From contig CM060075.1 of NCBI GenBank assembly GCA_030533445.1, forward strand, positions 38,233,719 through 38,297,718: a stretch of DNA of 64,000 nucleotides, read 5' to 3'. The notes beneath the pieces are model-generated. The model searched no databases. It worked only from the letters and a program-made list of their open reading frames with translations, and had not been told where the DNA came from. The number at the start of each line of letters is the position of its first letter. Within the stretch, counting starts at the first letter, position 1. The position numbers and the translations under genes are program-made. The stretch comes from Cyprinodon diabolis (lineage: Eukaryota; Chordata; Actinopteri; Cyprinodontiformes; Cyprinodontidae). Below are positions 25,543 to 35,081 of the stretch, piece by piece.

Positions 25543-27308
25543 GCAGCTGCTGAAATCTTAGTGTGAGGCGGCCATTTTTTTAAGATCAAACATCTTATTC
25601 TCGCCCTCACGGCCACATATTTTGAGCTACAGTCACCATTTTTGGTCAGTTTGTAGACTGAAACCTCTGGACTCACACAATGTCTTCTGAATTACGGTAG
25701 GATTAATACTTTTCCTTAAAAACCCTCCAGACCAACCTAAAGTCGATGAGAGTTTCAGCCTTTCTCTATTCTTTTTGAGCTGAAGATGGGAGAGAAACGA
25801 ATCAGACTATGTGTTTTCAACTCGTCATAAATATTTTTCTGAATGACACACATACACCAAAGTTGGTATAGTTGGAGTCGAAGGATTGCTGATGCTCATG
25901 GTGAAAATGTTTTTTGAATAACTCATACGGTTTTTCATCAGTAGTCGTTTGTTCGGTGCCGTTCTTCCCATACAAAAAAGCCTGGGAAGAAGAAACCAAT
26001 AGTGAGTGCAGCTGTTGTCTGTGTCAGTGAGAGGCTCCTTAAGCGTTGTCAAGGTTACCAAGCTTCAAACAGATTTTACCTCTGCTGTTTTAAACAGCAC
26101 ATATTAATCTAATGGAGGGTGAAAGGACTGATTTAACATTGGGAAATGGATACTATATGACTGCTGTCCATGACACTTCCCTTGCCACTCAGCACTGATA
26201 GACTTTCAAAATAAGACTCCAGGGACCCTACAAAATAAAAGCCTCTATATTTTTTACATATATTTATTGCCCTATATGGCTCAACATTATGACCCAACCT
26301 CAACCCCGTTTTAGAGAATAGACTCCAGGAGACTGTTTAAAACACACCCTATAGCAAATTTCAAAATAAAAGCCTCCCATTTCCGCTTCATCTACTGCCC
26401 TAATAACATGGAAAAAGAGTGATTTAACGATTGGAAAGTAATCAACTATCATTGACGGGTCTGAACATTTTCTATAAACACAACTCTGTTGGACTTTCAA
26501 AATAAGACTCCAGGGACCCTACAAAATAAAAGCCTCTAGATTATACTAATGCATTAATTGATGCAAATGGCTCAACATTATGACCCAAACTCTTCCAGGT
26601 TGTTTTTATTAGACTCTAGTGACCTTTTCAAAACACACCCCAGAGCAAATTTCACAATAAAAGTCTCCCATTTACTCTGTAATACAGCAACTATTCACCT
26701 AATAACATGGAAAACCAGTGATTTAACATTTGGAAATGGATTCTATATCACTGCTGGGCGTGACCCATCTTTTGATGCACATTCATGATAGACTTTCAAA
26801 ATAAGACTACAAGGACTCTACAGAATAAAAGCCTCTTCCTTATACACACTCATACATTCTGGCATATTGCTCATTGCCATTGGTGATTTCATCACTGCAA
26901 TGGCTCTTAGCAGGCGGGCGGAGCCCGCCATTGGTGATTTCATCACTGCAATGGCTCTTAGAAGGCGGGCAGAGCCCGCCATTGGTGATTTTTTTCTTCA
27001 CTGAGATGGATCCCAGAAGGCGGGCGAAGCCCGCAAACTGGGCTTTACCCACTGTGTTTCAATATGGACAACCCATATTACCCTTGTGCATCATACGCTG
27101 TGCACGTCTATTTCCCAGATTTCAGCACAAGTGGCACACAGCTCTCTTTGCCCATGAACTTGCCCTCTTTCCTTCCCTCAGCAGCCCTCAAAGGCGTAAG
27201 CAGTTGGTCTGGGGAGCCCCGACGTCACTTGCCAGGGCCGTATTGGCCCGGTTCCCCAGACGGGCAGTAGGTGGCCCCCCTCAAAATTTCTTTAGAAATT
27301 TTCTAGTT
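25543..27308 (+). repeat. Satellite unit 9, truncated by retroelement junction
   Basis: Only the first 1766 bp are present, with three GC-hairpin copies (the last with a mutated right arm). Homology to the other units stops after 'ttttctagtt' at 27308, exactly where units 1 and 3 carry the 66-69 bp hairpin array and other units an ATT microsatellite. Minus-strand reverse-transcriptase sequence follows at once. Confidence 0.9.
26913..27034 (+). repeat. GC-rich hairpin minisatellite, 3 copies (unit 9)
   Basis: Three copies; the third reads ggcgggcgaagcccgca, with a mismatch at the end of the right arm. Confidence 0.86.
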
Positions 27309-29260
27309 TCAAATGCTGCTACAAACAGTGTAGGTGAAATGGCACACCCCATCGCTATTCCGACTTCAAGCCGCTGCCATCCAGTAGTGAAGTCCAGGGC
27401 AGAGAAGCACATGTGCAGGTTGTTAAAATAGCTTTTTACCATGCTTCTGATGCAAGCAGGCATGTGGAAGAACTCCATGGCGTAGATGATCAGATGGTGT
27501 GGGACAGATCCATATGCGTTGGCCAGGTCAAGCCAGACGACATGCAGGTCAGTCTTGTCGCGCTTAGCCCTCTGGATCTGGTCCCAGATCATTGTGGAGT
27601 GCTCCACACATCCTGGGAACCCTGGCACCCCTGCCTTCTGACAGTTGGTGTCGATGTATTTGTTCTGGAGCAGGTAGGTCGTCATCCTTCTGGCTAGCAG
27701 GGAGAAAAAGATCTTTCCCTCTACGTTTAGAAGGGCGATGTTACGGAACTGCCCTATGTCCTTGGAGTTTGTTTCCTTGGGAATGAAAACCGCTACTGCT
27801 CTTTGCCACTCGGCTGGAATGAGTTGTTTTTTCCAGGCAGTTCTCATTAGGTACCATGGCAGCTCTAGTACCTTAGGGCAGTTCTTATAGAGCTTGTAGG
27901 GGACACCATTGGGGCCTGGTGCAGAAGAAGACCTCGCTTTCTCCACAACTTGCCTAACCTCACTGAGCTTGGGAGGCATGGTGTTAAACTCAACAGTTGG
28001 TTGTGCAGGCTGCGGTAAATATCCTGGTGTTCCTAAGGGGACATTCCTTTGTGGATCGCTGTACTGCTTTCTGACATGCTGTTCCAATTGCTCCCTGGTA
28101 GTTTCAAGCTTGCCAGTCTTCTTTTCCTCCAGCAGCTGTCTGGCATGCTTGAAGGGATCCTTGAAGAAGCTGGCTCTCTCTTTCTGCTTCCGCTTGCTGC
28201 GTTTTTGGATGCGCTCAGCTCTGCGAAGCAAGGCTAGTCTTTTCCTGACCTCTTCCCATAGGGCTTTCAGTCCTTCTTTCTCCACAAGAGTGGCCTTTCT
28301 CCAGCTTTTCCGGAGTTGGCGACGCCTTTGTACCAGCTGGAGGATTTCCTTCTCTCTCCTTCCCTTCTCTCTTTGGATGGACCTCTGTCTGGAAACGATC
28401 TCTCCAAACCTGTCCTTGCAGGTCTGGTATATGATGTCCCCAATCCGATTCAGCTTGGCCTCTGCCCCTCCTTGCAGTGACTCCTGTAGGGTCTTGATCA
28501 GGTCTGCGTCCAGTGCACGCCATGCCTCTGCTTCACTAGACTTTGGCCACTTGATCTTGTTCTTTCTGGCGGGTTTCTTGGTCTCTGCGATTGGCTCTGT
28601 TCTGTCTGGTGTGGTGAGGACTTGGTCTTCGTGCTCACGTGGGGACTCGTTCTCCACCAGTGGGCCTTCTTCCCCTGTCATCCTCCTGCCTTCAGCAACA
28701 TTGGGTCCATTGGCTCTGTGGTTTTTGCCCTGGCTTTTGGTCCCTCTTGTCTCACCTGCTGTTGCAGTGCAAGGTTGCTGCTGGCCATTCTGTCCACACT
28801 TTGCTTTCCCCTGGTGGATCCGTACGCCCCTAAACGTGGTCACTTTCTCCCATCCACATGCACACTTTCGGAGGACCTTCTCCTCATTTCGTGGTGTTCT
28901 GGGTGTCTCGTTATCCTTTTCCATTGCCGTCGTTACCATGTAGTCCGTCCTGTTGGGCCCATCTTTCATCCCGCCTCTCGGAGGGCCCATGGGTTGTTCT
29001 TCGTAGTCAGAGTTGGGTGTCTCTCTGGTGAGAGACCGGTGGGTTGGGTTACTAGCCGCCCACTCCCCGTGCGGTCTTTCCCTGCCGTCATCCAGTCTTT
29101 CCTGGATGTCCTCCAGTCTTCCCTGGACTCCAACTGCCCTATTCACAGTAGCCACTGGGTTTCCCAGAACTTCAGGATAATACAGGAGGGTGTTAAATCC
29201 TGCTTGGCATTTCTGCCTGTCGCACCTCCTCCGGTGCCCATGGGTCAGCTGCAGGGTCAT
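27309..29260 (-). pseudogene. Reverse transcriptase ORF of a non-LTR element, 3'-truncated in the RT domain
   Basis: About 650 uninterrupted codons. The first ATG on the minus strand is at 29260; the frame is open from a TTG at 29284, so the true start is unsure. Residues counted from 29284: about 136-160 form a zinc-knuckle-like motif (CACGW, then H and C); 240-400 are highly charged and rich in Arg/Lys/Glu, probably nucleic-acid binding; the RT domain follows from about 435, with SSSAPGPNGVPYKLYKNCP, then motif A VVWLDLANAYGSVPHH (catalytic Asp) and motif B GIAMGCAISPTLF. Coding homology ends at AAFE; the next residues TRKFLKKF are read from the satellite. Motif C (YxDD-type, two catalytic Asp), the thumb and the endonuclease are therefore absent, and this copy cannot make an active enzyme. 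The long open frame before the break suggests a fairly young copy. Confidence 0.85.
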
Positions 29261-29398
29261 CAGCCAGGAACCACCATTCACCAACGTTTCGCCCCTTTAA
29301 TCCTGGAACGTCTCCTGGTGGCGGGGCAGTGACAGGGACGTCTCCCTGTCACCCCCTGCAGCTGAAAGATGTTATTCCCTGCAACTGTTATCTGGGGG

Positions 29399-29590
29399 TT
29401 AGGTGTTATTCCCCCAGGTTCTGTCCTTCCTCCGCAGCCAGAGCCAAAAGCTCCCTTTCTCCGCCTCCTCGGCCAGTTCCTTTGTTGCCTTTTTCAGCCT
29501 TCCTCCCGTGACTCCCACGTCTTTCAGGAGGCGTATGGTCGACAACCCTGTGAAGCCTCGGCATCCGACCTCTACTGACCTCTTCACATG
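29399..29590 (-). pseudogene. C-terminal fragment of a non-LTR retrotransposon protein (5'-truncated)
   Basis: Minus-strand frame ending in a TAA at 29401-29399. It encodes VEVGCRGFTGLSTIRLLKDV, a charged helix, then FWLWLRRKDRTWGN. I recall a GCRGF…LWxxRK…W pattern at the extreme C-terminus of fish retroelement proteins with a restriction-like endonuclease; this is from memory and untested. Residues encoded upstream of about 29590 look unrelated, so the fragment is 5'-truncated, as LINE copies usually are. It lies in the same orientation as, and only ~110-140 bp before, the N-terminal half of the other ORF. Confidence 0.55.
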
Positions 29591-29600
29591 AAGAGCTGGA

Positions 29601-30732
29601 ATGGTTTTTAGACTTTTTAAAATAAAATCAGATTTATACAACACAAAACTTTCTGTGTTTAGTCATTTACAGTTTTTTGTTTTCTTGTTCTTGTTGATGT
29701 TTTTTTTTTTTTTTTTTAAGGATAAGAATCATCTCAGCATGACAAAAAAGGTAAATACAGAAAAACTTTGTAATGGGTAAAAACATTTATCCATTATGCT
29801 TTCCTTGCATGATTGCTTTGTGTTCCTGTGGTTTGTCTGCACCAGAGTCCAATTTATGACCAATTAAAACAGATATGACTGAAGATATTTCATGTTGTCC
29901 CCAACAGCTGCTGCTCCTGCATGAGGGACTATAAGAGAGTCGAGGAAGAATTGGTTTAAATTCCAGAGGGGCTGATGAAGATTATTACTGAGATCACAGC
30001 TTTTCATTATGTTTTGAAACATAGAAATAAATTAATAAATTAATCTCTTTTTTTTTCTTTTTTTTTGTAAAGCAAAAGATGAATCAATATTCTTGGTTTT
30101 TCTTGAAGGTTTAAATTAAGCTGGCCAGATGGTGGCACTCTGGGTCAATTAATAGAAGGCTAATACAGTCGTTGACATAATTATTAAATAAAGCTTCAAG
30201 TCTTTAAGCTTTAAGTTTATTTCAATTCACAAATTCCTTCATGCATTTTGTAGGATTTCGACTTTAAAGAAAAACAGGCCCAACCAGCTGTATCAGAAAT
30301 CACTGCAACAAAATAAGACCATTTTAAAGACTATCTTTTAATAAACTAACATGCTTCCTTTAAAAAGCAGAAGATCATTTAGAAATAGGCTTTTTTTTAC
30401 ACTTTTAATTCATTTCAGATTAAAAGATCCTGGAAAAAAGTGTCTCAAATAAAGGAATTTTGCTCCTCAGTTATTTTGGTGCTACCATTTATTTTGTTTT
30501 GTTTATTTGTAATGTGTTTTGATAATGCAAAAACATTTCAATTCATGATTATAGAAGTTACAGAAATGACATTCTACTCGATGTTTAGTTTAGTGTTTCT
30601 TACAGTGACGTTAGGAGGGGGTGTGCTTTCATTATTGGACCATAGTAGGAAGCAGCGCGTTGAAAGGATTTCTCTTTGATGAACCTGACTTTTATTGCAG
30701 TTTCTAACTATGGAAGAATAATTTATGTTTGC
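29601..30732. other. No gene identified; AT-rich spacer
   Basis: AT-rich, with a T run at 29700-29718 and another poly-T tract near 30050. A possible V-domain relic near 29950-29990 reads GADEDYY then a stop. A 79-codon frame near 30440-30679 begins with GTG and holds two hydrophobic stretches. Neither is strong enough to call a gene. Confidence 0.5.
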
Positions 30733-31671
30733 GTGATATAGGCTATATATATTCTTTTTAACACTTCCTCACTTACGTTTTATCTACGTTTTCCAATATA
30801 TTTTTCCTATCTTTATAATAAGATAAAACATGTTATTAAGCACTTCTACTCATGTTCGAAATGGACCAACAGTGAAACAAAAAGCCGTTTCCCCCATCTT
30901 GTCATTACCCAGCAGCCCTTGCGGCTACACCAGCTTCAGAGGACACAGCAATGACTGCCTGAGTGATTGGTGGAAAAAGGGGAAATAACTAGTATGTAGG
31001 CCTATAGTTCAGAATTCATGTTTATCTGAATAAACAGTTATTAAACACAAATACATCTTATTGAATATTATTTATTTTCATCACCAGATATCATAGTAGA
31101 AAAGCTTTCTCAAGAAGTTTGTGATGAGACCCAGGTCTAATGCACCACCTAGCTTGAGAAACCTGTTCAAATACTTACTTTTACTTATTATTTAGGGAGC
31201 ATACCCATATCATCCTTATCTTACTTTATTTTTACCAACAATTTTAATTTTTTCTCTTCTGTAAATGGTTGCACTGCAAGAACAACATTTCCTACAAGGG
31301 ATTGATAAAGGAATTCGGATTCTGACTTATTGCTTTGGTAAAAATACTTCTGAACTATAGGCCTACATAATAGGTCATGATGAACTGTTTACAGTCAGTA
31401 TCTTTGTGTCAGTCAGTCTAAACTCTATTTCCCCTTTTTCCAGCAGTCACTGCAATGTCCTATGAAGCTGCAGTAGCCGCAAAGTGCTGCTGGGTAATGA
31501 CAAGATGGGGAAATGACTATTAATGTTTCACTTTTGGTCCATTTGGGACATGAATAGAAGTGTTTAATAACATGTTTTGTCTTATTATAAAGAAAGGACA
31601 AATATACAACAAAACGTTCAGATAAAACGTAAGTGAGTGATTGTTAAGAAAAACATATATAGCATATATTA
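30733..31671. mobile_element. Foldback (inverted-repeat) MITE
   Basis: Two arms of roughly 280-320 bp face each other around a ~330 bp centre. The left arm (30733-31015) contains cttacgttttatct, ataagataaaacatgttatt and aggcctatagttcag; the right arm (about 31350-31671) holds the reverse complements in reverse order, including ctgaactataggcct, taacatgttttgtcttatta and agataaaacgtaag. The arms have diverged by substitutions and small indels. I found no convincing target-site duplication, so the superfamily is unassigned. It ends about 220 bp before the gene A signal-peptide exon. Confidence 0.8.
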
Positions 31672-31893
31672 CACTGAAATAAGATCTCTTACTTTGCTTA
31701 TTACATCAGAAACCTGGAGATATAGTGTTTAAACTAATTACAGAAATTGATTCAAAGATTAATTCCAAGATTACAGTGAGATTAATCTAGATTAAAGAAA
31801 TTAATCTATGCCCACCACTAAAAATGACGCATATTCAGATTTATAGTAAATCCCTAGAGGGTTATATTGTGTTTCATTTCACAGGTGTACAGG

Positions 31894-31960
31894 ATGTTGA
31901 AATGGAGAATCATGCTGTTGGTTCTGGTGCTGACTGGGGTTCAGTTTCCTCCCGCAGAAG
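31894..31960 (+). CDS. V-set receptor gene A, exon 1 (signal peptide)
   Basis: Encodes MLKWRIMLLLVLTG-like sequence: a short basic start, a Leu/Val-rich core, then VQFPPAE, the layout of a secretory signal peptide. The exon ends in a split codon (phase 1) with donor G|GTGAAA at 31961. A splice acceptor (ttcacag, 31878-31884) lies ten bases before the ATG, so a non-coding 5' exon may lie upstream. The phase-1 end matches exon 2 at 33600. Phase-1 introns after the signal peptide are typical of immunoglobulin-superfamily genes. Confidence 0.7.
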
Positions 31961-33599
31961 GTGAAAAAAAATCTAACTTTATTGGCAAACTCTGCTTAGA
32001 TCTATGTTTAAAAAAGATCATATAGTTTACTGTTCTTAAACTTAAACCCAGGTTATTATTAATAGTGTTGTTGTTATTAGCGTCATTATGAAAATAATGA
32101 CGTGGCATTCATTATTAGTCTCTATGTAAAAGTGCATACCAGAGGCATGCAGTATCTGCTCCTTATTATAATCAAGCTTCCAGGTTATAGGCCTGAAAAT
32201 TCATGTTCTTTTCTTTAATCCACAATTATTATATAAAAGTATTGGGATTCTGTGTGGTAGACCAACACCAGGGGGTTCATTATTGTGTAATGGAAAAAAT
32301 GTAGGGTTTTCTGATTTCCTGCAATAACAGCGCAGTTTGTGGTTTATCTCTTTGGTCTGGCCTTCTAACAATGAAGCAGGCTTATATTTTGATAGTAGTG
32401 TGATACGTGTAGAATAAATTCCTTTATGTCCTAATCTGTTTTCATTTTTCACACTTTCCACTCCTTCTTCTAGTTATTATTTCTCATCCTGTCTTTTTTA
32501 TCTCATAAACCATATTTCTCTTTCCTCATATCATATTTTCTCTTTTTTTTTTATTGAAGTTACCCCCTCCCTCTCTCTGATTTACTTCTATGTTAAGTAA
32601 AACTTTCTCAAGTTGGGTAGTTTCCATTCCTTTGTATTCCTTTGCAGCATGGGGGGAAAGTAAATACTGTACATACGTGCTTGAGTAAAAACATCAGTTA
32701 CTGAGTGGAAATAAATACTGATCTAAGTAATTCCCTCTACATTACCAGATGAAGGTCATGTTTAGATTTTGAACTATCGCTTTACTTTTCAAAATATCAC
32801 AAAAATCCTCCACTATACCTTTAAGTAAATCTTTCTAAAGTTGGGTAGATTGCGTTCCTTTGTATTATTTTGCAGCATTGGTGGAAAGTAACCATTTACA
32901 TTTATCTCAGTCATTGTACTGAAGTACTGACTATCTGTACTTTCTGCTAAATAGTTCATAAAAGCTGAATTTTACTGAATGGAAGTAAATACTGATTGAA
33001 GTAATGACTTCTCCGTTACCAGATGATGTTCCTGTTCAGATTTTGAAATATTTCTTTATTATTTAACTTTTCCTTTAATTTATCCTCAGTCTTCTCCCTG
33101 ACATGACTGCTGTGGTCCTCTGTCTTTATGGAGCTGTTACCTGGATTTATACTGAGATTAAATTAAAGAGCAGACTACTAATGACCTTCTGAAGGTCATC
33201 AGTTTGTTTGATTTTATTAATATGTATCATAGTAAAGATGGTCATATTACAGCTCGCTCTGAACTTTTACATCATTATTTGAATGTAAATATCCCCGAGT
33301 TCCACTTTATGTGCTGCTCTTTACAACATGCTGTTTTATCAAATAAAATAAATGATGATAATGTTAACGTTTGTGGTCAAAATGGGAAACTTGTGGAAAA
33401 GTTCATGTGGTTTGAATGAGTATGAAATATGTTGATCCTCTTTAAGTTTAACCTTTTAATCAAATTTATTCTCCTTGTTAGTGACAATCTTTAAAATGCA
33501 ATGAGCAGAGCTACTGTTAGTTAGCCTGATCAGATGTTTCTGACGAGTTTATCAGCCTGTGAGCCTCATACTCTGATCCATATATTCTGACTCCTGCAG
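31961..33599 (+). other. Intron 1 of gene A
   Basis: AT-rich. It includes an imperfect direct repeat pair (32593-33060) listed separately. No coding exon was recognised between the signal-peptide and V-domain exons; two short frames here are not supported by splice signals or similarity. Confidence 0.5.
32593..33060 (+). repeat. Imperfect ~228 bp direct repeat pair
   Basis: Two diverged copies, about 32593-32785 and 32820-33060. Both contain 'taagtaaa(a/t)ctttct', 'agttgggtag', 'ttcctttgtatt', 'ttgcagcat', 'ggaaagtaa', 'actga' plus 'ggaa(a/g)taaatactgat', 'gtaat' and 'ttaccagatga'. The pattern resembles decayed copies of a dispersed fish repeat. Each copy contains a splice-acceptor-like tttgcag. 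Confidence 0.7.
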
Positions 33600-33953
33600 G
33601 TAAACCCCTGAATGATGGAAACGGCACTCAGGACGTCTATGAGGTGGAAGAACACTCCAACATCACGCTGACATTGTCGTCTCCAGTTATCACTACCTCC
33701 AGCAGGATGTACATGGATCTGATCAATAAGGAGCCTCTAAGGTGCATTTATCGATATGACAGCACATATCAGCCTGAGCCGTACATGGATGAAACACTAA
33801 GAGGCCGATTCCAGTGTGATCTACAGCAAGGTGAGGACGGACAGATCCAATGTCTCCTGAGAGACCTGAAGTTCAGCGACGCAGGACGGTACCAATCTTT
33901 CATTAAGGCTGATGGAAGAAGCACTTTCACAAATTTTGAGGTTGTCGTCACAG
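33600..33953 (+). CDS. V-set receptor gene A, exon 2 (Ig-like V domain without canonical cysteines)
   Basis: An acceptor (ctcctgcag) and a donor (CAG|GTGGGA) frame a phase 1-1 exon of about 118 codons. The domain has NITLTLSSP in the B-strand region, RGRFQCDL, QIQCLLRDLKFSDAGRYQ near the F strand and a closing FEVVVT strand. The Asp-x-Gly-x-Tyr signature of V domains is clear. However, the B-strand position is Leu (TLTL) and the F-strand position is Ser (RYQSF), so neither half of the usual disulfide is present. Cysteines occur instead in RCIYRY, FQCDL and IQCLL. Layout and exon phase match gene B 22 kb downstream, so the two are probably paralogues in a receptor cluster. Ligand and function are unknown; CD276/butyrophilin-like names for such fish genes rest on domain similarity only. 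Confidence 0.72.
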
Positions 33954-34679
33954 GTGGGAATCAGGGAACTAAGCATGTGACCAATGATTTGATTGATTTA
34001 ATCTATTGACAGCAATATAATGTTGTAATAAGGATTAATTGACACTACTGCACCTTGTTGGGCCAAATTTATAAATTATACTGTTTCCTATAAAAAATGA
34101 AAATAAAAGAACAATCTAGTTACTGTTATCTCAATAATATTACCAGGGTTTTATTATTATAATTTTTAATATGTAACATTTATTTTTTATTATTTGTTTA
34201 TTATTTGATTCAAATATTAAATACACCATTATATTAACAAATGCATTATTAAATAATTAAATGTCCCAATAAAATATTAATATACATTTAAAATGTAGAA
34301 ATAAAATGATGAAAATCATCTTCATTTTATTTAGAAAATAGATTTACTAAAAACTAATTGTAATCACTTTTATATGTCTTTATACATAAATCTAAAATAG
34401 TAATTATGTATATTTTTAGGTGTAAGCTGTAGTTGCCCTTTAAATTAGACATCTTATTTTGATTAAATCAGTTTGATGTTTTTGCTTAATGTGTTTAATT
34501 TTAAAACCCTGTATAGTTTGAATTTTGTCAATATACCTAAGTTAATGCAGAGGCTGAATCTTTTTTGGTAAAACTATACAGGAAAACACCAAAAAGTCAA
34601 AATAACCTTTGTGGGTTTGTTAAAAACTGCACAAAAAAAAAGTTATTTATTATCATTTTTGTGTTTTTGTTTTTTTCAG

Positions 34680-34774
34680 CTGTAAGAGAAGTAACTCAAG
34701 AAGAGACTTTAAATGCAACACAACGTGAGAGGCCTGGGATGTATGTGGCTTTTGGTTTATTTGGACTAACATTA
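34680..34774 (+). CDS. V-set receptor gene A, exon 3 (stalk and start of transmembrane segment)
   Basis: The acceptor tttttttcag at 34679 joins exon 2 in phase to give AVREVTQEETLNATQRERPG, a hydrophilic stalk with one N-glycosylation sequon (NAT), then MYVAFGLFGLTL, the first half of a transmembrane helix. A donor GTAAGA follows at 34775. Reading on without splicing adds VRQYHCTKS… and stops at 34951, which would leave a membrane segment of about 14 residues, too short for a normal helix. No further transmembrane or cytoplasmic exon was found before 43 kb. The gene is either continued by an exon I cannot recognise or decayed at its 3' end. Confidence 0.45.
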
Positions 34775-35081
34775 GTAAGACAATATCATTGCACCAAGTC
34801 ATTGATGGAAGGTCACCGCGGTTATCCAGCTGTTTCCATGTCAACCTCACCGCGGGTAGCTTCCCTTTCCCCCACTGATTACATGCCTTGCTGCGAACCC
34901 CGTTTCTCTTATGTAATTTTAAAATTCAAAGAAAGGGAAATATTTCGCTGAGAGCATGACCATTGGATATCAGATATTTTCTTCTGATCCTTTACATTTT
35001 CTTAAAAGATTTTAAGATTTTTCCACAGTGAACTCAGCTAAACAGTAAGGGATTGATTTTATTCTAATTATTATTCATATC

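Larger units (their letters stand above)
1..27308 (+). repeat. Higher-order tandem satellite array, ~3.1-3.4 kb unit, 8 full copies plus one partial
   Basis: Eight complete head-to-tail units begin at 1, 3374, 6521, 9904, 13076, 16243, 19282 and 22376; a ninth partial unit begins at 25543. Each start is marked by the phrase gcagctgctgaaatcttag. Unit lengths are 3373, 3147, 3383, 3172, 3167, 3039, 3094 and 3167 bp. Units differ mainly by scattered substitutions and by copy number of two internal hairpin minisatellites. Many short ORFs recur at the same place in each unit, but they overlap simple repeats and none resembles a protein I know. The array continues past the left edge. Parts of the unit, such as the segment after the ATT microsatellite (near 2050-2260) and the ggccacatgccgaaggcat hairpin, recall dispersed fish repeats, so the unit may have grown from a transposable element; that is inference. 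Confidence 0.95.
27309..29600 (-). mobile_element. Non-LTR retrotransposon (R2-superfamily-like), rearranged and truncated
   Basis: Minus-strand retroelement sequence lies between the satellite and unique DNA. Going 5' to 3' on the minus strand: a C-terminal coding fragment (29590 to 29399), a short non-coding stretch (29398 to about 29285), then the N-terminal half of a second ORF (29260 to 27309). The first piece lacks its 5' part and the second lacks its 3' part. An N-terminal Cys/His knuckle together with this reverse-transcriptase type is known from elements that use a C-terminal restriction-like endonuclease (R2, NeSL, Hero, Utopia groups). The exact group cannot be set by eye. Confidence 0.75.

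Noticed and set aside
1..27308. Array as an rDNA intergenic spacer or another multicopy RNA gene cluster
   Set aside because: No 18S, 5.8S, 28S, 5S, snRNA or tRNA-like conserved sequence was seen in the unit.
27909..28943. 344-codon plus-strand frame and the overlapping 28622-29332 frame
   Set aside because: They are antisense shadows of the reverse transcriptase ORF; the minus strand carries recognisable RT motifs and the plus-strand products are low-complexity Ser/Leu/Cys-rich.
29890..30000. Immunoglobulin V-domain relic (GADEDYY followed by stop)
   Set aside because: Only a seven-residue resemblance; no domain, splice sites or frame around it. Mentioned only as a hint in the cluster finding.
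34775..34951. Read-through continuation of gene A exon 3 as coding sequence
   Set aside because: It would leave a membrane segment of only about 14 residues followed by a polar tail with no motif; a good GTAAGA donor precedes it. Kept only as an alternative.
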